Assembly (NCBI RefSeq): GCF_004310335.1
Contig: NZ_SIRS01000004.1
Location: 413,856-477,855, forward strand
DNA length: 64,000 bases
Origin: Hyunsoonleella pacifica
GTDB lineage: Bacteria; Bacteroidota; Bacteroidia; Flavobacteriales; Flavobacteriaceae
Reading direction: 5' to 3'
In this document: in pieces, positions 16,897 to 24,628 of the stretch
Layout of the letters: each line of letters opens with the position of its first letter
How positions within the stretch are numbered: position 1 is the stretch's first letter
Program-made: the position numbers and the translations under genes
The notes under the pieces: model-generated
The model's database searches: none
Told to the model about the DNA's origin: nothing
Seen by the model: only the letters and a program-made list of their open reading frames with translations

Positions 16897-17613
16897 ATGA
16901 AATTGAATCGTTTATTGCTAAACGTCGTTTTAGCAGTTTTTCTGTGTGTGAGTTGTTCTACTAATTCTCAAGAAGACAATGTTAATGACACAGAAACTAA
17001 AAAGCCCTTAAAAATTATTTCACTAGGAGACAGTTACACTATTGGTGCAAGTGTATGTGATACTTGTAGATTTCCTGAACAACTTAAAGATAGTTTAAAA
17101 CTAATAACTAAAAACGACAATATAGCTTTAAAAGTTATTGCTACAACCGGATGGACTACCAGTGCTCTCCTCAATGCATTAAAGGACAATACTATTGAAA
17201 ACGATTATGACTTAGCTACTTTATTAATTGGAGTTAACAATCAATTTCAAGGAAGACCATTTGAACAATTTGAAACACAATTTCCTGAGTTAGTTAATAA
17301 AGCTATATGCTACACAAAGGGGATTAAAAAGCACTTAATAGTAGTTTCTATACCAGACTATGCATACACGCCTTATGGTGCTGGAAGAGAATCTATCTCT
17401 ACAGGTATTGATAAGTATAATAACTTTATTGAAGCCTATTGCAAGCAAAACGATATAACCTATGTTTATATTACTGATATTACCAGGTTAGGTTTAGATG
17501 AGCCTAACTTGATTGCGAGCGATCGTTTACACCCTTCTACCTTAGCTTACTCTAAATTTGTGAGTCGTATTTTACCATATGCACTTGAAAAAATTGGCTA
17601 TAATAGTAACTAA
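16897..17613 (+). CDS. SGNH/GDSL-family hydrolase lipoprotein
   Basis: 238 residues. Signal peptide with lipobox ending at Cys20 (LCVSC), so it is a lipoprotein. Block I is ISLGDSYTIGA with the nucleophile Ser46; block III is LLIGVNNQF (the GxN motif); block V is SDRLHPST, giving the catalytic Asp and His. The family covers esterases, lipases and acetylxylan or peptidoglycan deacetylases. The closest described relatives are periplasmic lysophospholipase/arylesterase-like enzymes. The substrate cannot be read from sequence. Metallophosphoesterase gene follows 31 bp downstream. Confidence 0.88.
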   Translation: MKLNRLLLNVVLAVFLCVSCSTNSQEDNVNDTETKKPLKIISLGDSYTIGASVCDTCRFPEQLKDSLKLITKNDNIALKVIATTGWTTSALLNALKDNTIENDYDLATLLIGVNNQFQGRPFEQFETQFPELVNKAICYTKGIKKHLIVVSIPDYAYTPYGAGRESISTGIDKYNNFIEAYCKQNDITYVYITDITRLGLDEPNLIASDRLHPSTLAYSKFVSRILPYALEKIGYNSN

Positions 17614-17644
17614 ATTACCTATATTAGCCTAAACACTAGTGGGC

Positions 17645-18544
17645 ATGTTTTCTTCTAAAAAACGTCTAAATAAGGCTTATAAAAACGCTAAAGTTATTGA
17701 TTTTGATGACGATAGCAAGTTTGTATTATTTAGCGATTGTCACCGTGGTGACAACAGTTTTGCAGACGATTTTGCTAATAATCGCAACATCTATTTCCAT
17801 GCACTAAAACATTATTACGCCGAAGGGTTTCAATATTGCGAATTAGGAGATGGTGATGAACTTTGGGAAAACCTCACGTTTGAGTCTATTCTTAATGCCC
17901 ACAAGAATGTGTATATGCTTATGAAGTTATTTCATAAGGATAATCGTCTTCACATGATTTGGGGTAATCATGATATGGTATATCGCAATCCTAATTATGT
18001 AAAAAAGCATCTCTCTACGTATTTTGATCCTAAAATTGGTAAGGAGGTTGAGCTTTTTGGAAATATTACCTATCATGAAGGGTTGATTTTAAAGCATTGT
18101 ACTACTGAACAAGAGCTGTTTTTAACACACGGGCATCAGGCAGATTGGTGGAATTATTTATTTTGGAAGTGGAGCAGATTTTTAGTACGAATTCTTTGGA
18201 AACCTCTAAATGTTATGGGAATTGCAGACCCTACAAGTCCTGCTAAAAATTACAAAGAACTTATAAAAGTTGAAAAGCGTGCTAAGAAATGGATTGCCCA
18301 AAACAATAATCTACTAACTATTTTTGGTCATACCCATCGCCCTCGTTTTCCTGAGCCGGGGGATATTGCTTTTTTTAATGATGGTAGCTGTGTGCACCCC
18401 AGAAGTATTACTGGTTTAGAAATTGAAAACGGGGCTATCTCATTAATTAAATGGCAAATTTCAACAAAAGACGATGGTACACTACAGATAGTAAGGGTAT
18501 TATTAGAAGGTCCTAGAAAATTAATTGATTATAAAACCGAGTAA
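17645..18544 (+). CDS. Calcineurin-like metallophosphoesterase
   Basis: Cytosolic phosphoesterase of about 299 residues with the full set of metal-binding motifs: LFSDCHRGD, GDGDELW, WGNHDM, THGHQADWW and FGHTHRPRF. Family members bind two divalent metals. The relatives most like it include UDP-2,3-diacylglucosamine diphosphatase-type enzymes, but the substrate is not determined. I start it at ATG 17645; a GTG two codons upstream is also possible. Its UAA stop (18542-18544) is followed without a break, in the same frame, by the coding region of the DUF1853 gene. Confidence 0.88.
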   Translation: MFSSKKRLNKAYKNAKVIDFDDDSKFVLFSDCHRGDNSFADDFANNRNIYFHALKHYYAEGFQYCELGDGDELWENLTFESILNAHKNVYMLMKLFHKDNRLHMIWGNHDMVYRNPNYVKKHLSTYFDPKIGKEVELFGNITYHEGLILKHCTTEQELFLTHGHQADWWNYLFWKWSRFLVRILWKPLNVMGIADPTSPAKNYKELIKVEKRAKKWIAQNNNLLTIFGHTHRPRFPEPGDIAFFNDGSCVHPRSITGLEIENGAISLIKWQISTKDDGTLQIVRVLLEGPRKLIDYKTE

Positions 18545-18694
18545 ATCTACAGAACTATTAGCATTCAAAAACGTTACGAAGGTTTTTTAAATACGTCCTA
18601 TTTATGGCATAATAACGCTGTTTTTGATTTAAAGCAATTTGAAATCTCATCTAAAACCAATAAAATAAATATTGCTATAGATGAACAGCTACGT
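18545..18694 (+). other. In-frame N-terminal coding part of DUF1853 lacking ATG/GTG/TTG
   Basis: Fifty sense codons directly after the metallophosphoesterase UAA, in the same frame, without any ATG, GTG or TTG. The translation contains QKRYEGFLNTSYLWHN and FDLKQFEI, which is the expected N-terminal block of flavobacterial DUF1853 proteins and runs without a break into LRLGKYVERLVSFE. Translation therefore probably begins here at a non-standard codon (ATT at 18557 or 18563, ATC at 18545) or arrives by stop-codon read-through. Confidence 0.65.
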
Positions 18695-19354
18695 TTGGGC
18701 AAATATGTGGAACGCTTGGTGTCTTTTGAATTAGAACAGCAAGCGGGTATTTCTATCATCGCTGAAAACATTCAAATTCAAAAAGACAAAACAACTTTAG
18801 GAGAGTTAGACTGTTTGTTATTAAGAGACAATACACCTATACATCTTGAGGTTATTTATAAATTTTACTTATTCGACGACTCTGCTGGAAATTCTGAAAT
18901 TGAACATTTCATTGGACCAAATAGAAAAGATTCTCTTATTGAAAAGTTAAATAAACTAAAAGACAAACAACTACCTCTACTTTTTTCTGATGTCTGTAAA
19001 CCCTATCTAGAAGAATTAGGCTTGCAAACTTCGTCTATTACGCAATATGTCTATTTTAAAGCACAATTATTTTTACCCTTTTCTAATCAAAATAGAACAC
19101 TAAACACACTTAATACTTCGTGTATTTCTGGTTATTATCTTAATAAAAAACAACTACTCCAACTTATAGACTGCAAATTTCATATTCCAAATAAAAAGGA
19201 TTGGTTAGTTATACCATATACTGATATTGATTGGTTAAACTTTGATGATTTTATATTTAATACTAAAGACTATCTCGCAAAAGAAGTATCTATACTTAGC
19301 TGGGTAAAATTCAAAAATGGAGAGATAAAAAAAATGTTCCTTGTATGGTGGTAA
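18695..19354 (+). CDS. DUF1853 family protein
   Basis: 219 residues from the first conventional start codon (TTG at 18695). The family of unknown function is recognised by RLGKYVERLVSFELEQQ, IIAENIQIQ, LGELDCLLL, PIHLEVIYKFYL and IGPNRKDSLIEKLNKLK; this pattern resembles PD-(D/E)XK nuclease-like folds (GELD, then E-x-K). The homologous region extends about 45 residues further upstream in frame, so this start is probably too short. The terminator for the unit overlaps its 3' end. Confidence 0.82.
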   Translation: MGKYVERLVSFELEQQAGISIIAENIQIQKDKTTLGELDCLLLRDNTPIHLEVIYKFYLFDDSAGNSEIEHFIGPNRKDSLIEKLNKLKDKQLPLLFSDVCKPYLEELGLQTSSITQYVYFKAQLFLPFSNQNRTLNTLNTSCISGYYLNKKQLLQLIDCKFHIPNKKDWLVIPYTDIDWLNFDDFIFNTKDYLAKEVSILSWVKFKNGEIKKMFLVWW

Positions 19355-19370
19355 CCTAAGGAACATTTTT
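19331..19370. terminator. Bidirectional terminator between DUF1853 and ferritin
   Basis: AAAATGTTCCTT (19331-19342) pairs with AAGGAACATTTTT (19358-19370). T-runs on both strands suit the two convergent genes. The left arm lies inside the DUF1853 coding sequence. Confidence 0.8.
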
Positions 19371-19404
19371 ATCGTTTAGTCTAGTTTATACTCTTTTGAG
19401 TCTT

Positions 19405-19914
19405 TTATTCTTTTGGCAATCTTTCATCTATCATTTTAAGAGGCATACCTTCCATTAAATCAAATACATCAATAATACTTCTCATAGTATCTTCTTCTTC
19501 AGATTGTTCTGTAATAAACCATTGTAAAAATACCTCCGTTATAAGATCTCCTTCTTTTCTTGCTGCTCTAAAAATGTTAAAAATAGATTCTGTAACGGCT
19601 ATTTCATGCTCCAAGGCTGTTTCATAGACACCTCTTAGGCTCTCATAATCATTATTTACATTGGTAACGTTTGGAGAAAGTGCAGCTCCACCATTATCAT
19701 TAATAAATTCAAATATCTTCATAGCATGCTCTCTTTCTTCCTCGGCTTGCTTGTAGAAAAAAGCCTTACTATTCAATAATTCTCTTTGATCACACCAAGA
19801 TGCCATTGCTAAATAAGAGGCAGATGCCTTCATTTCCATAGCGACTTGATTATTTAATAAATCCATTACATCTGGATGAATGGACATTTGTTTTCTTATA
19901 GCTGTTGTATTCAT
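19405..19914 (-). CDS. ftnA: Non-haem ferritin
   Basis: 169 residues, four-helix ferritin that oxidises Fe(II) and stores iron in a 24-subunit shell. Ferroxidase-centre residues are visible in NQVAMEMKASASYLAMASW, FYKQAEEEREHAMKIFEFI (ExxH) and LQWFITEQSEEEDTM. The next upstream genes on this strand after two small hypotheticals are ferredoxin, Nfu and Mrp, so iron storage sits next to Fe-S assembly genes. It has its own promoter. Confidence 0.95.
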   Translation of the reverse strand: MNTTAIRKQMSIHPDVMDLLNNQVAMEMKASASYLAMASWCDQRELLNSKAFFYKQAEEEREHAMKIFEFINDNGGAALSPNVTNVNNDYESLRGVYETALEHEIAVTESIFNIFRAARKEGDLITEVFLQWFITEQSEEEDTMRSIIDVFDLMEGMPLKMIDERLPKE

Positions 19915-19931
19915 AACTTCATTGTTTTTAA

Positions 19932-19939
19932 CAAAGTTA
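19932..19939 (-). promoter_or_regulatory. -7 element of ferritin promoter
   Basis: TAACTTTG on the minus strand, 18 bp before the ferritin start codon, matches TAnnTTTG. No clear -33 TTG. Confidence 0.5.
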
Positions 19940-20003
19940 CAATAAATGAAAACCAGAAACTAGTATAAGTAAAATTTATAAAGAGTCTAAATAAATATAG
20001 TTT

Positions 20004-20288
20004 TTACACATAAGAAATGCTAGGCGCATGAAATAGAACCATTATTTCATCTCTTAACTTAAGAAGTTGCGGTATATCTAGATAGAGAAGATGTTGTTTA
20101 TCTGCAATAAACAATAACACAAAATTATCTGTGTTTATAATATTTGTTAGCGAGTTAAAAGCAGTTAATTCATTTATCTTACGTCTTAACTCTAACATTT
20201 GAGGAAAGTTTAGATGAATATCTTTATTTGGAGTACATAAAACATACTTACAAAATGTAGCTTTTTTAATTTGGTACGGATATTCCAT
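20004..20288 (-). CDS. Small protein with an internally duplicated segment
   Basis: 94 residues from ATG 20288; an earlier in-frame GTG at 20306 falls at or before the predicted transcription start. Two similar segments stand about 48 residues apart: HLNFPQMLELRRKINELTAF and YLDIPQLLKLRDEIMVLFHA. Each seems to be a strand followed by a helix. An N-terminal Cys pair (FCKYVLC) is present. I do not recognise the family; homologues are probably restricted to Bacteroidota. Confidence 0.65.
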   Translation of the reverse strand: MEYPYQIKKATFCKYVLCTPNKDIHLNFPQMLELRRKINELTAFNSLTNIINTDNFVLLFIADKQHLLYLDIPQLLKLRDEIMVLFHAPSISYV

Positions 20289-20310
20289 CTGCTTTTCTAT
20301 ATTCACGACG

Positions 20311-20318
20311 CAAATATA
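20311..20318 (-). promoter_or_regulatory. -7 element of the 94-residue gene
   Basis: TATATTTG on the minus strand, ending 23 bp upstream of ATG 20288. It fixes the likely start at 20288, not the GTG at 20306. Confidence 0.55.
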
Positions 20319-20413
20319 CTTTTTATTTAGAATAAATTAAAATTAAATTATAGGAGATATATTTAAATGTATTTTCCAAATATTTTGCAGGTCTTGGTTA
20401 TCGAATAGATAAA

Positions 20414-20746
20414 TTAAATAGCATATACTTGAGTATCCATATTTATTTTAATCATTCTCATTTGTGTTATTGAATGTTCCATAGTATTAGCATCTAAATA
20501 ACTTTCGCTCATCCCTATTTCCTCTCCATTTAAATGATTACAATAAACAAAATAATAACTACCACAATCAGCTTTTAAACGTTTATAATTTTTGTCTAAC
20601 CTACAATGCGCTCTATAAAAATTTATCTTTTCTATACATTTATATTTTGAAGCGTAAGGTCTACTAAAAAAAATTATTTGATGATTTACTTTAACAAAAA
20701 AGCTATATTTTTCAAATTTATCTTTGTATAATTTTATTAGTGTCAT
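20414..20746 (-). CDS. Tandem DUF1508 (YegP/UPF0339-like) protein
   Basis: 110 residues with two diverged copies of the DUF1508 beta-beta-alpha unit: YSFFVKVNHQIIFFSRPYASK followed by a helix, and YYFVYCNHLNGEEIGMSESY followed by a helix (NTMEHSITQMRM). In E. coli YegP the motif is FxLKAANGEVIxTSExYxSK. Function of the family is unknown. Single gene, no signal peptide. Confidence 0.65.
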   Translation of the reverse strand: MTLIKLYKDKFEKYSFFVKVNHQIIFFSRPYASKYKCIEKINFYRAHCRLDKNYKRLKADCGSYYFVYCNHLNGEEIGMSESYLDANTMEHSITQMRMIKINMDTQVYAI

Positions 20747-20801
20747 TTACTTTAGATTAAGTATTTATTAGACACTAAATTATTGTTATAGTCACATAAA
20801 A

Positions 20802-21131
20802 TTAACTTTCTGGTGCTAGTTCTACCTCTAAACCTTCCATATCTGATGTGATTTGTATTTGACAACCCAAACGACTATTATCACGAACATCAAAGGCTTC
20901 AGATAGCATAGCTTCTTCATCATCACTCATCTCTGGTAGTTCAGTTTCACTATGTACATAACACTGGCAAGAAGCACACATTGCCATACCGCCACAAACA
21001 CCAATGGTCCCTTCTGGCGCGAGTTCGTAAGATCTTACAACCTCCATTAAATTCATTGCCATATCTGTTGGTGCCACAATATCATGCGTTACACCATCTC
21101 TATCCGTTATTTTTATATTAATATCTTGCAT
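20802..21131 (-). CDS. 2Fe-2S ferredoxin, adrenodoxin type
   Basis: 109 residues. Cysteines 46, 52, 55 and 90 (CGGMAMCASC and LGCQI) form the C-x5-C-x2-C-xn-C cluster ligand set of vertebrate/ISC-type ferredoxins. Such ferredoxins supply electrons to Fe-S assembly or to hydroxylases. It precedes nothing else closely, but lies beside nfu and mrp, which favours a role in Fe-S cluster assembly. Its own -7 element is present upstream. Confidence 0.92.
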   Translation of the reverse strand: MQDINIKITDRDGVTHDIVAPTDMAMNLMEVVRSYELAPEGTIGVCGGMAMCASCQCYVHSETELPEMSDDEEAMLSEAFDVRDNSRLGCQIQITSDMEGLEVELAPES

Positions 21132-21173
21132 TTGAAACTATTTACTGCGAAAGACTTAGCATAATTTATGCCA

Positions 21174-21181
21174 CAAATTTA
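21174..21181 (-). promoter_or_regulatory. -7 element of ferredoxin promoter
   Basis: TAAATTTG on the minus strand, about 43 bp before the ferredoxin start. A short inverted repeat GCATAA/TTATGC follows in the leader. Confidence 0.45.
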
Positions 21182-21325
21182 AATGAAGGAAATGGAACTT
21201 TCACATTAATATCCTACTAATTTAATAGGATTTAAAAAAAATATCAAATCCATAAAATAAGTATACTTTTTACATAGCTTTTGCATCAAAAAGCGTGTAT
21301 TATCGAAAGTTTTATAGTGTGACAA

Positions 21326-21571
21326 TTAAACTTCAATATTGATAACTTCTTCGATTTGAGGTGCGTACTTTTTTATTGTCATTTCCACACCTGATTTTAA
21401 GGTCATTTGATTAACACTACAGCCAACACAAGCGCCTTGTAACTGCACTTTTACCAGCGTATCGTCATTCTCTATAGATAATAACGAAATATCGCCACCA
21501 TCACTTTGAAGAAACGGGCGAATCTCTTCCAGAGCTTTCTCTACATTTGATTTTACTTCCTCTGTTGTCAT
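21326..21571 (-). CDS. NifU-like C-terminal domain protein (Nfu scaffold/carrier)
   Basis: 81 residues, a single Nfu domain with the CVGC motif (Cys48, Cys51) that binds a 4Fe-4S cluster between two subunits and passes it to target proteins. The N-terminus IRPFLQSDGGDISLL is typical. It begins three bases after the stop of the Mrp gene, so both are likely co-transcribed and act together in cluster delivery. Confidence 0.95.
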   Translation of the reverse strand: MTTEEVKSNVEKALEEIRPFLQSDGGDISLLSIENDDTLVKVQLQGACVGCSVNQMTLKSGVEMTIKKYAPQIEEVINIEV

Positions 21572-21574
21572 GTC

Positions 21575-22711
21575 TTATTTCTTTACAGCTGAACACCCAG
21601 CCATTGTGGTAATTTTTATTGCTTCAGTTGGTGGTAAATCTTCATTTCTCCTTACAACTTCCTGCACTACATTTTGCGTTAGGGCTTCAAATGCTTGCTC
21701 TAACGGTGTTGCAGTTTGTAACGCTGCCGGTCTTCCAATGTCTCCTGCTTCTCTAATACTTTGCACTAAAGGAATCTCTCCCAAAAATGGCACCTCTATA
21801 TCTTCCGCTAAGTGTTTAGCACCTTCTTGTCCAAAAATATAGTACTTATTTTCAGGTAACTCGGCAGGCGTAAAGTACGCCATATTTTCAATAATTCCTA
21901 AAACTGGTACTTGAATACTATCTTGTTGAAACATAGCTACACCCTTTTTTGCATCTGCCAATGCTACATTTTGCGGTGTGCTTACTACAACTGCACCTGT
22001 TATAGGTAACGATTGCATTATACTTAAATGAATATCACCAGTTCCTGGAGGTAAATCCAGTAATAAGAAATCTAATTCTCCCCAATGTGCATCAAAAATC
22101 ATTTGGTTTAATGCCTTTGCTGCCATAGGGCCTCTCCATACTACAGCTTGATTAGGTTGCGTAAAAAATCCGATGGATAATACTTTTACTCCATAATTTT
22201 CAATGGGTTTCATTTTAGATTTTCCATCTATATTTACGGCCAGAGGTTTTTCTGCCTCTACATCAAACATTATTGGTATTGAAGGTCCGTAAATATCAGC
22301 ATCTAATACACCTACTTTAAAACCCATTTTAGATAAGGATACTGCCAAGTTAGCTGTAACCGTGGATTTACCAACTCCTCCTTTTCCTGAAGCTACTGCT
22401 ACAATATTTTGAATCCCAGGAATAGGCTTACCTTTAATAACATTGGCTTTTGGCTTTGCAGGAGCTTCTACCTTAACGTTAACTGTAATTTTTGCCTTCT
22501 CGTAAACTTTTTCATGAATTGTTTTAAGAATATCAACTTCTGTTCGCTTTTTAGCTTGAAGACTAGGGTTATTTATGGTAATATCAACAATTACTTCATC
22601 CGCAAAAGTTACTACATTTTTTACAGCACCGCTTTCTACCATATTTTGCCCTTCTCCTGGAACAGTAATAGTTTCTAAGGCTTTTAGTATATCTTGTTTA
22701 TTTAATTTCAT
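21575..22711 (-). CDS. Mrp/ApbC family Fe-S carrier ATPase
   Basis: 378 residues. An N-terminal MIP18/DUF59 domain (1-85) is followed by a P-loop NTPase with the deviant Walker A SGKGGVGKST (about 108-117), LDADIYGPS, LLLDLPPGTGD and STPQNVALADA. The family binds and transfers 4Fe-4S clusters with ATP hydrolysis. The expected C-terminal CxxC pair is not conserved in the usual place (only ENMAYFTP is seen where many Mrps have NMxxxxC). First gene of the mrp-nfu pair. Confidence 0.93.
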   Translation of the reverse strand: MKLNKQDILKALETITVPGEGQNMVESGAVKNVVTFADEVIVDITINNPSLQAKKRTEVDILKTIHEKVYEKAKITVNVKVEAPAKPKANVIKGKPIPGIQNIVAVASGKGGVGKSTVTANLAVSLSKMGFKVGVLDADIYGPSIPIMFDVEAEKPLAVNIDGKSKMKPIENYGVKVLSIGFFTQPNQAVVWRGPMAAKALNQMIFDAHWGELDFLLLDLPPGTGDIHLSIMQSLPITGAVVVSTPQNVALADAKKGVAMFQQDSIQVPVLGIIENMAYFTPAELPENKYYIFGQEGAKHLAEDIEVPFLGEIPLVQSIREAGDIGRPAALQTATPLEQAFEALTQNVVQEVVRRNEDLPPTEAIKITTMAGCSAVKK

Positions 22712-23018
22712 TGTCTTTATTCAGAATCATTCTAAATGCAAAGATAGGCAATATGAGTGAAGACTAATGACCTAAGTAAGAAGTTTTCTTGATGTAGTTA
22801 TTGGGTTTGGTTATGGGTTTTTATCACATTGATTATTGAGTATTTCATAAAATTCGCATATTAAGTTATTGTAGTTTTTAATAGAATTCAAAAAATAACA
22901 ACACAAAATATACTATTTGTAAAATAGAAGACAAATCTTCTATCATAGTTAAAACATTATATCTTTGCGACTCAAAATTAACGTCTGACAATAGGACTGT
23001 TATATTAACCTAAACTTT
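22712..23018. other. Divergent intergenic region, mrp / lipoprotein
   Basis: About 310 AT-rich bases between divergent genes. The right half holds a -7 element for the lipoprotein gene. I see no small gene or strong hairpin. Confidence 0.5.
22960..22967 (+). promoter_or_regulatory. -7 element of the lipoprotein promoter
   Basis: TATCTTTG matches TAnnTTTG and is followed by GCGAC as in many flavobacterial promoters. The transcript would carry a leader of about 50 nt. Confidence 0.55.
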
Positions 23019-23024
23019 TTGATT

Positions 23025-23600
23025 ATGTTGAACAAAACACTTAAACAATTAACCCTATTATTTTTAGTTGTACTAGCAACGCTTAGCTGTGAAAAGAGTG
23101 ATGACGAAATGGACACCTCTGGAGATTTATTAGGAGACTGGGAATTAATTAGTTATACTAGCAATGGCAGTACAACCGCAACTGTACAGGATAACACTTT
23201 AACCTCTAGCTTTACTAGCAAAGCACTTAATATTGATTACATTATAACATTTAGTGAAAATCCGAATAGAGCAATTACTGAAAACGGTAGTTTTGATGTA
23301 GAATTAATATCTTCTGTAAATGGGGTAAACTCAACAGAAACTACTACAATAAGCGATATAAATTCTGAAGCTGGTTGGAGTAGAAATGGGAATATAATAA
23401 CTTTTACTGAGGATTTTGCTTCATTCAATACTAATGCTCCCGTTATAGATGAAGACCTCTCTACTAATCCTGATTACATTATTGAGGAGCTTACTAATAC
23501 TTCTTTGATCTTAAGTACAAGTGCATCAGAACAAATTAATAGTTCTGGGGTTGATTTTGACATAAACCTTTCTCTTAGACTTACATTTACTAGAATATAG
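23025..23600 (+). CDS. Lipocalin-like lipoprotein of unknown function
   Basis: 191 residues from ATG 23025. Signal peptide with lipobox ending at Cys22 (ATLSC), then a Ser/Thr/Asn-rich beta-strand protein. GDLLGDWELISYTSNG at the mature start is the GxW pattern of lipocalin-like domains in Bacteroidota, and ILSTSASE and the terminal LRLTFTRI are strand-like. No catalytic motif. It would be anchored to a membrane, outer membrane most likely. Confidence 0.7.
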   Translation: MLNKTLKQLTLLFLVVLATLSCEKSDDEMDTSGDLLGDWELISYTSNGSTTATVQDNTLTSSFTSKALNIDYIITFSENPNRAITENGSFDVELISSVNGVNSTETTTISDINSEAGWSRNGNIITFTEDFASFNTNAPVIDEDLSTNPDYIIEELTNTSLILSTSASEQINSSGVDFDINLSLRLTFTRI

Positions 23601-23608
23601 TGATATTT

Positions 23609-23645
23609 AAAAAGCCGTGTAAATTTAAACTTTAAGCGGCTTTTT
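23609..23645. terminator. Terminator between lipoprotein and alkyltransferase-like genes
   Basis: AAAAAGCCG pairs with CGGCTTTTT, flanked by T-runs on both strands, between two convergent genes. Confidence 0.75.
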
Positions 23646-23662
23646 ATTTTTTGTAAAAAAAG

Positions 23663-23995
23663 CTATTGTAGCATTTTTGATGGATCCCAAAACACGGCAT
23701 CAAAGTTTTGAATTTGGTTATCCTTAACAATTACGCCTTCACTTTCCAAAAGTTGCTGCATTAAATTGGTGCCATCAAAATGATGCTTTCCTGTTAATAA
23801 GCCTTTTCTATTTACAACGCGATGTGCTGGCACATCCTTCCCTGTAGAACCATTCATAGCATAGCCTACCATTCTTGCACTTCTTACTGCTCCTAAATAT
23901 TTTGCAATAGCACCATAACTGGTTACTTTTCCGTAAGGTATTAAACGTGCTACTTCGTAAACTTTATCAAAAAAATTTAAGGTCTCAGGTTTCAT
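23663..23995 (-). CDS. Alkyltransferase-like protein (MGMT family, active-site Cys replaced)
   Basis: 110 residues covering only the C-terminal DNA-binding domain of O6-alkylguanine-DNA alkyltransferase. The usual PCHRV reaction centre reads PAHRV, with Ala57 in place of the methyl-accepting cysteine. Proteins of this kind (ATL/YbaZ) bind O6-alkylguanine and hand the lesion to nucleotide excision repair instead of removing the alkyl group. The helix-turn-helix arginine finger is likely within GAVRSARMVGYAMNG. It is the last gene of a trmB-lysE-atl run, three bases after the exporter. Confidence 0.9.
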   Translation of the reverse strand: MKPETLNFFDKVYEVARLIPYGKVTSYGAIAKYLGAVRSARMVGYAMNGSTGKDVPAHRVVNRKGLLTGKHHFDGTNLMQQLLESEGVIVKDNQIQNFDAVFWDPSKMLQ

Positions 23996-23998
23996 CTT

Positions 23999-24628
23999 TT
24001 AAAAATCTCTAATAACATTTATTAAAGTTATAATTGAAATAATGCCTGTAATACCACCAATTATATAATTCATATTTTTTTGAGAGGTAAACGACTTACT
24101 CTTAATTTTATCAAAGAAGAAAATATACACATACAACATTACAAAGGTACCCATACCTGCTCCTGCTACATATGATATGATGCTTGTAAACTCAAAATCC
24201 AATAAATTAATTGATGCCAATGTTATAGTAATGTAGGCTTGATAAGGTATTGGAAATACATTAATAGCTGACATTAACATGCCTTGAAAAAACCGACTAT
24301 GTTTGCTTTTAACTTCTGGTTTGATTTGCTTTTTTGAGGAAGCTTTTGCTATAAACAAAAAGTAAATTGTTATTAAGATGAAAATTACTAAAGCTACACT
24401 TCTTAAAACATCAACAACCTCTGGATGCATACTTAAATACCGCGCAAAAACGGCAGCCAAATAGGTTTGAGCAAAAACAATGATACATACTCCTATAGAA
24501 AATACTATACCTCTTACATGCCCTTCTTTTAAACTTATTTTCGCAGCTGTCATATTAAGCAACCCAGGAGGGATAACTCCTATGAATGCAAAGAAAAGAC
24601 CAAGAAAAAAAACAAAAGTTAGGTTCAT
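23999..24628 (-). CDS. LysE/RhtB-family transporter
   Basis: 209 residues, six predicted transmembrane segments; the first contains PPGLLNMTAAKISLKEGH, the family's signature loop. LysE-family proteins export amino acids or other small metabolites driven by the proton gradient. The substrate is unknown. Start codon abuts the trmB stop, indicating one operon. Confidence 0.85.
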   Translation of the reverse strand: MNLTFVFFLGLFFAFIGVIPPGLLNMTAAKISLKEGHVRGIVFSIGVCIIVFAQTYLAAVFARYLSMHPEVVDVLRSVALVIFILITIYFLFIAKASSKKQIKPEVKSKHSRFFQGMLMSAINVFPIPYQAYITITLASINLLDFEFTSIISYVAGAGMGTFVMLYVYIFFFDKIKSKSFTSQKNMNYIIGGITGIISIITLINVIRDF

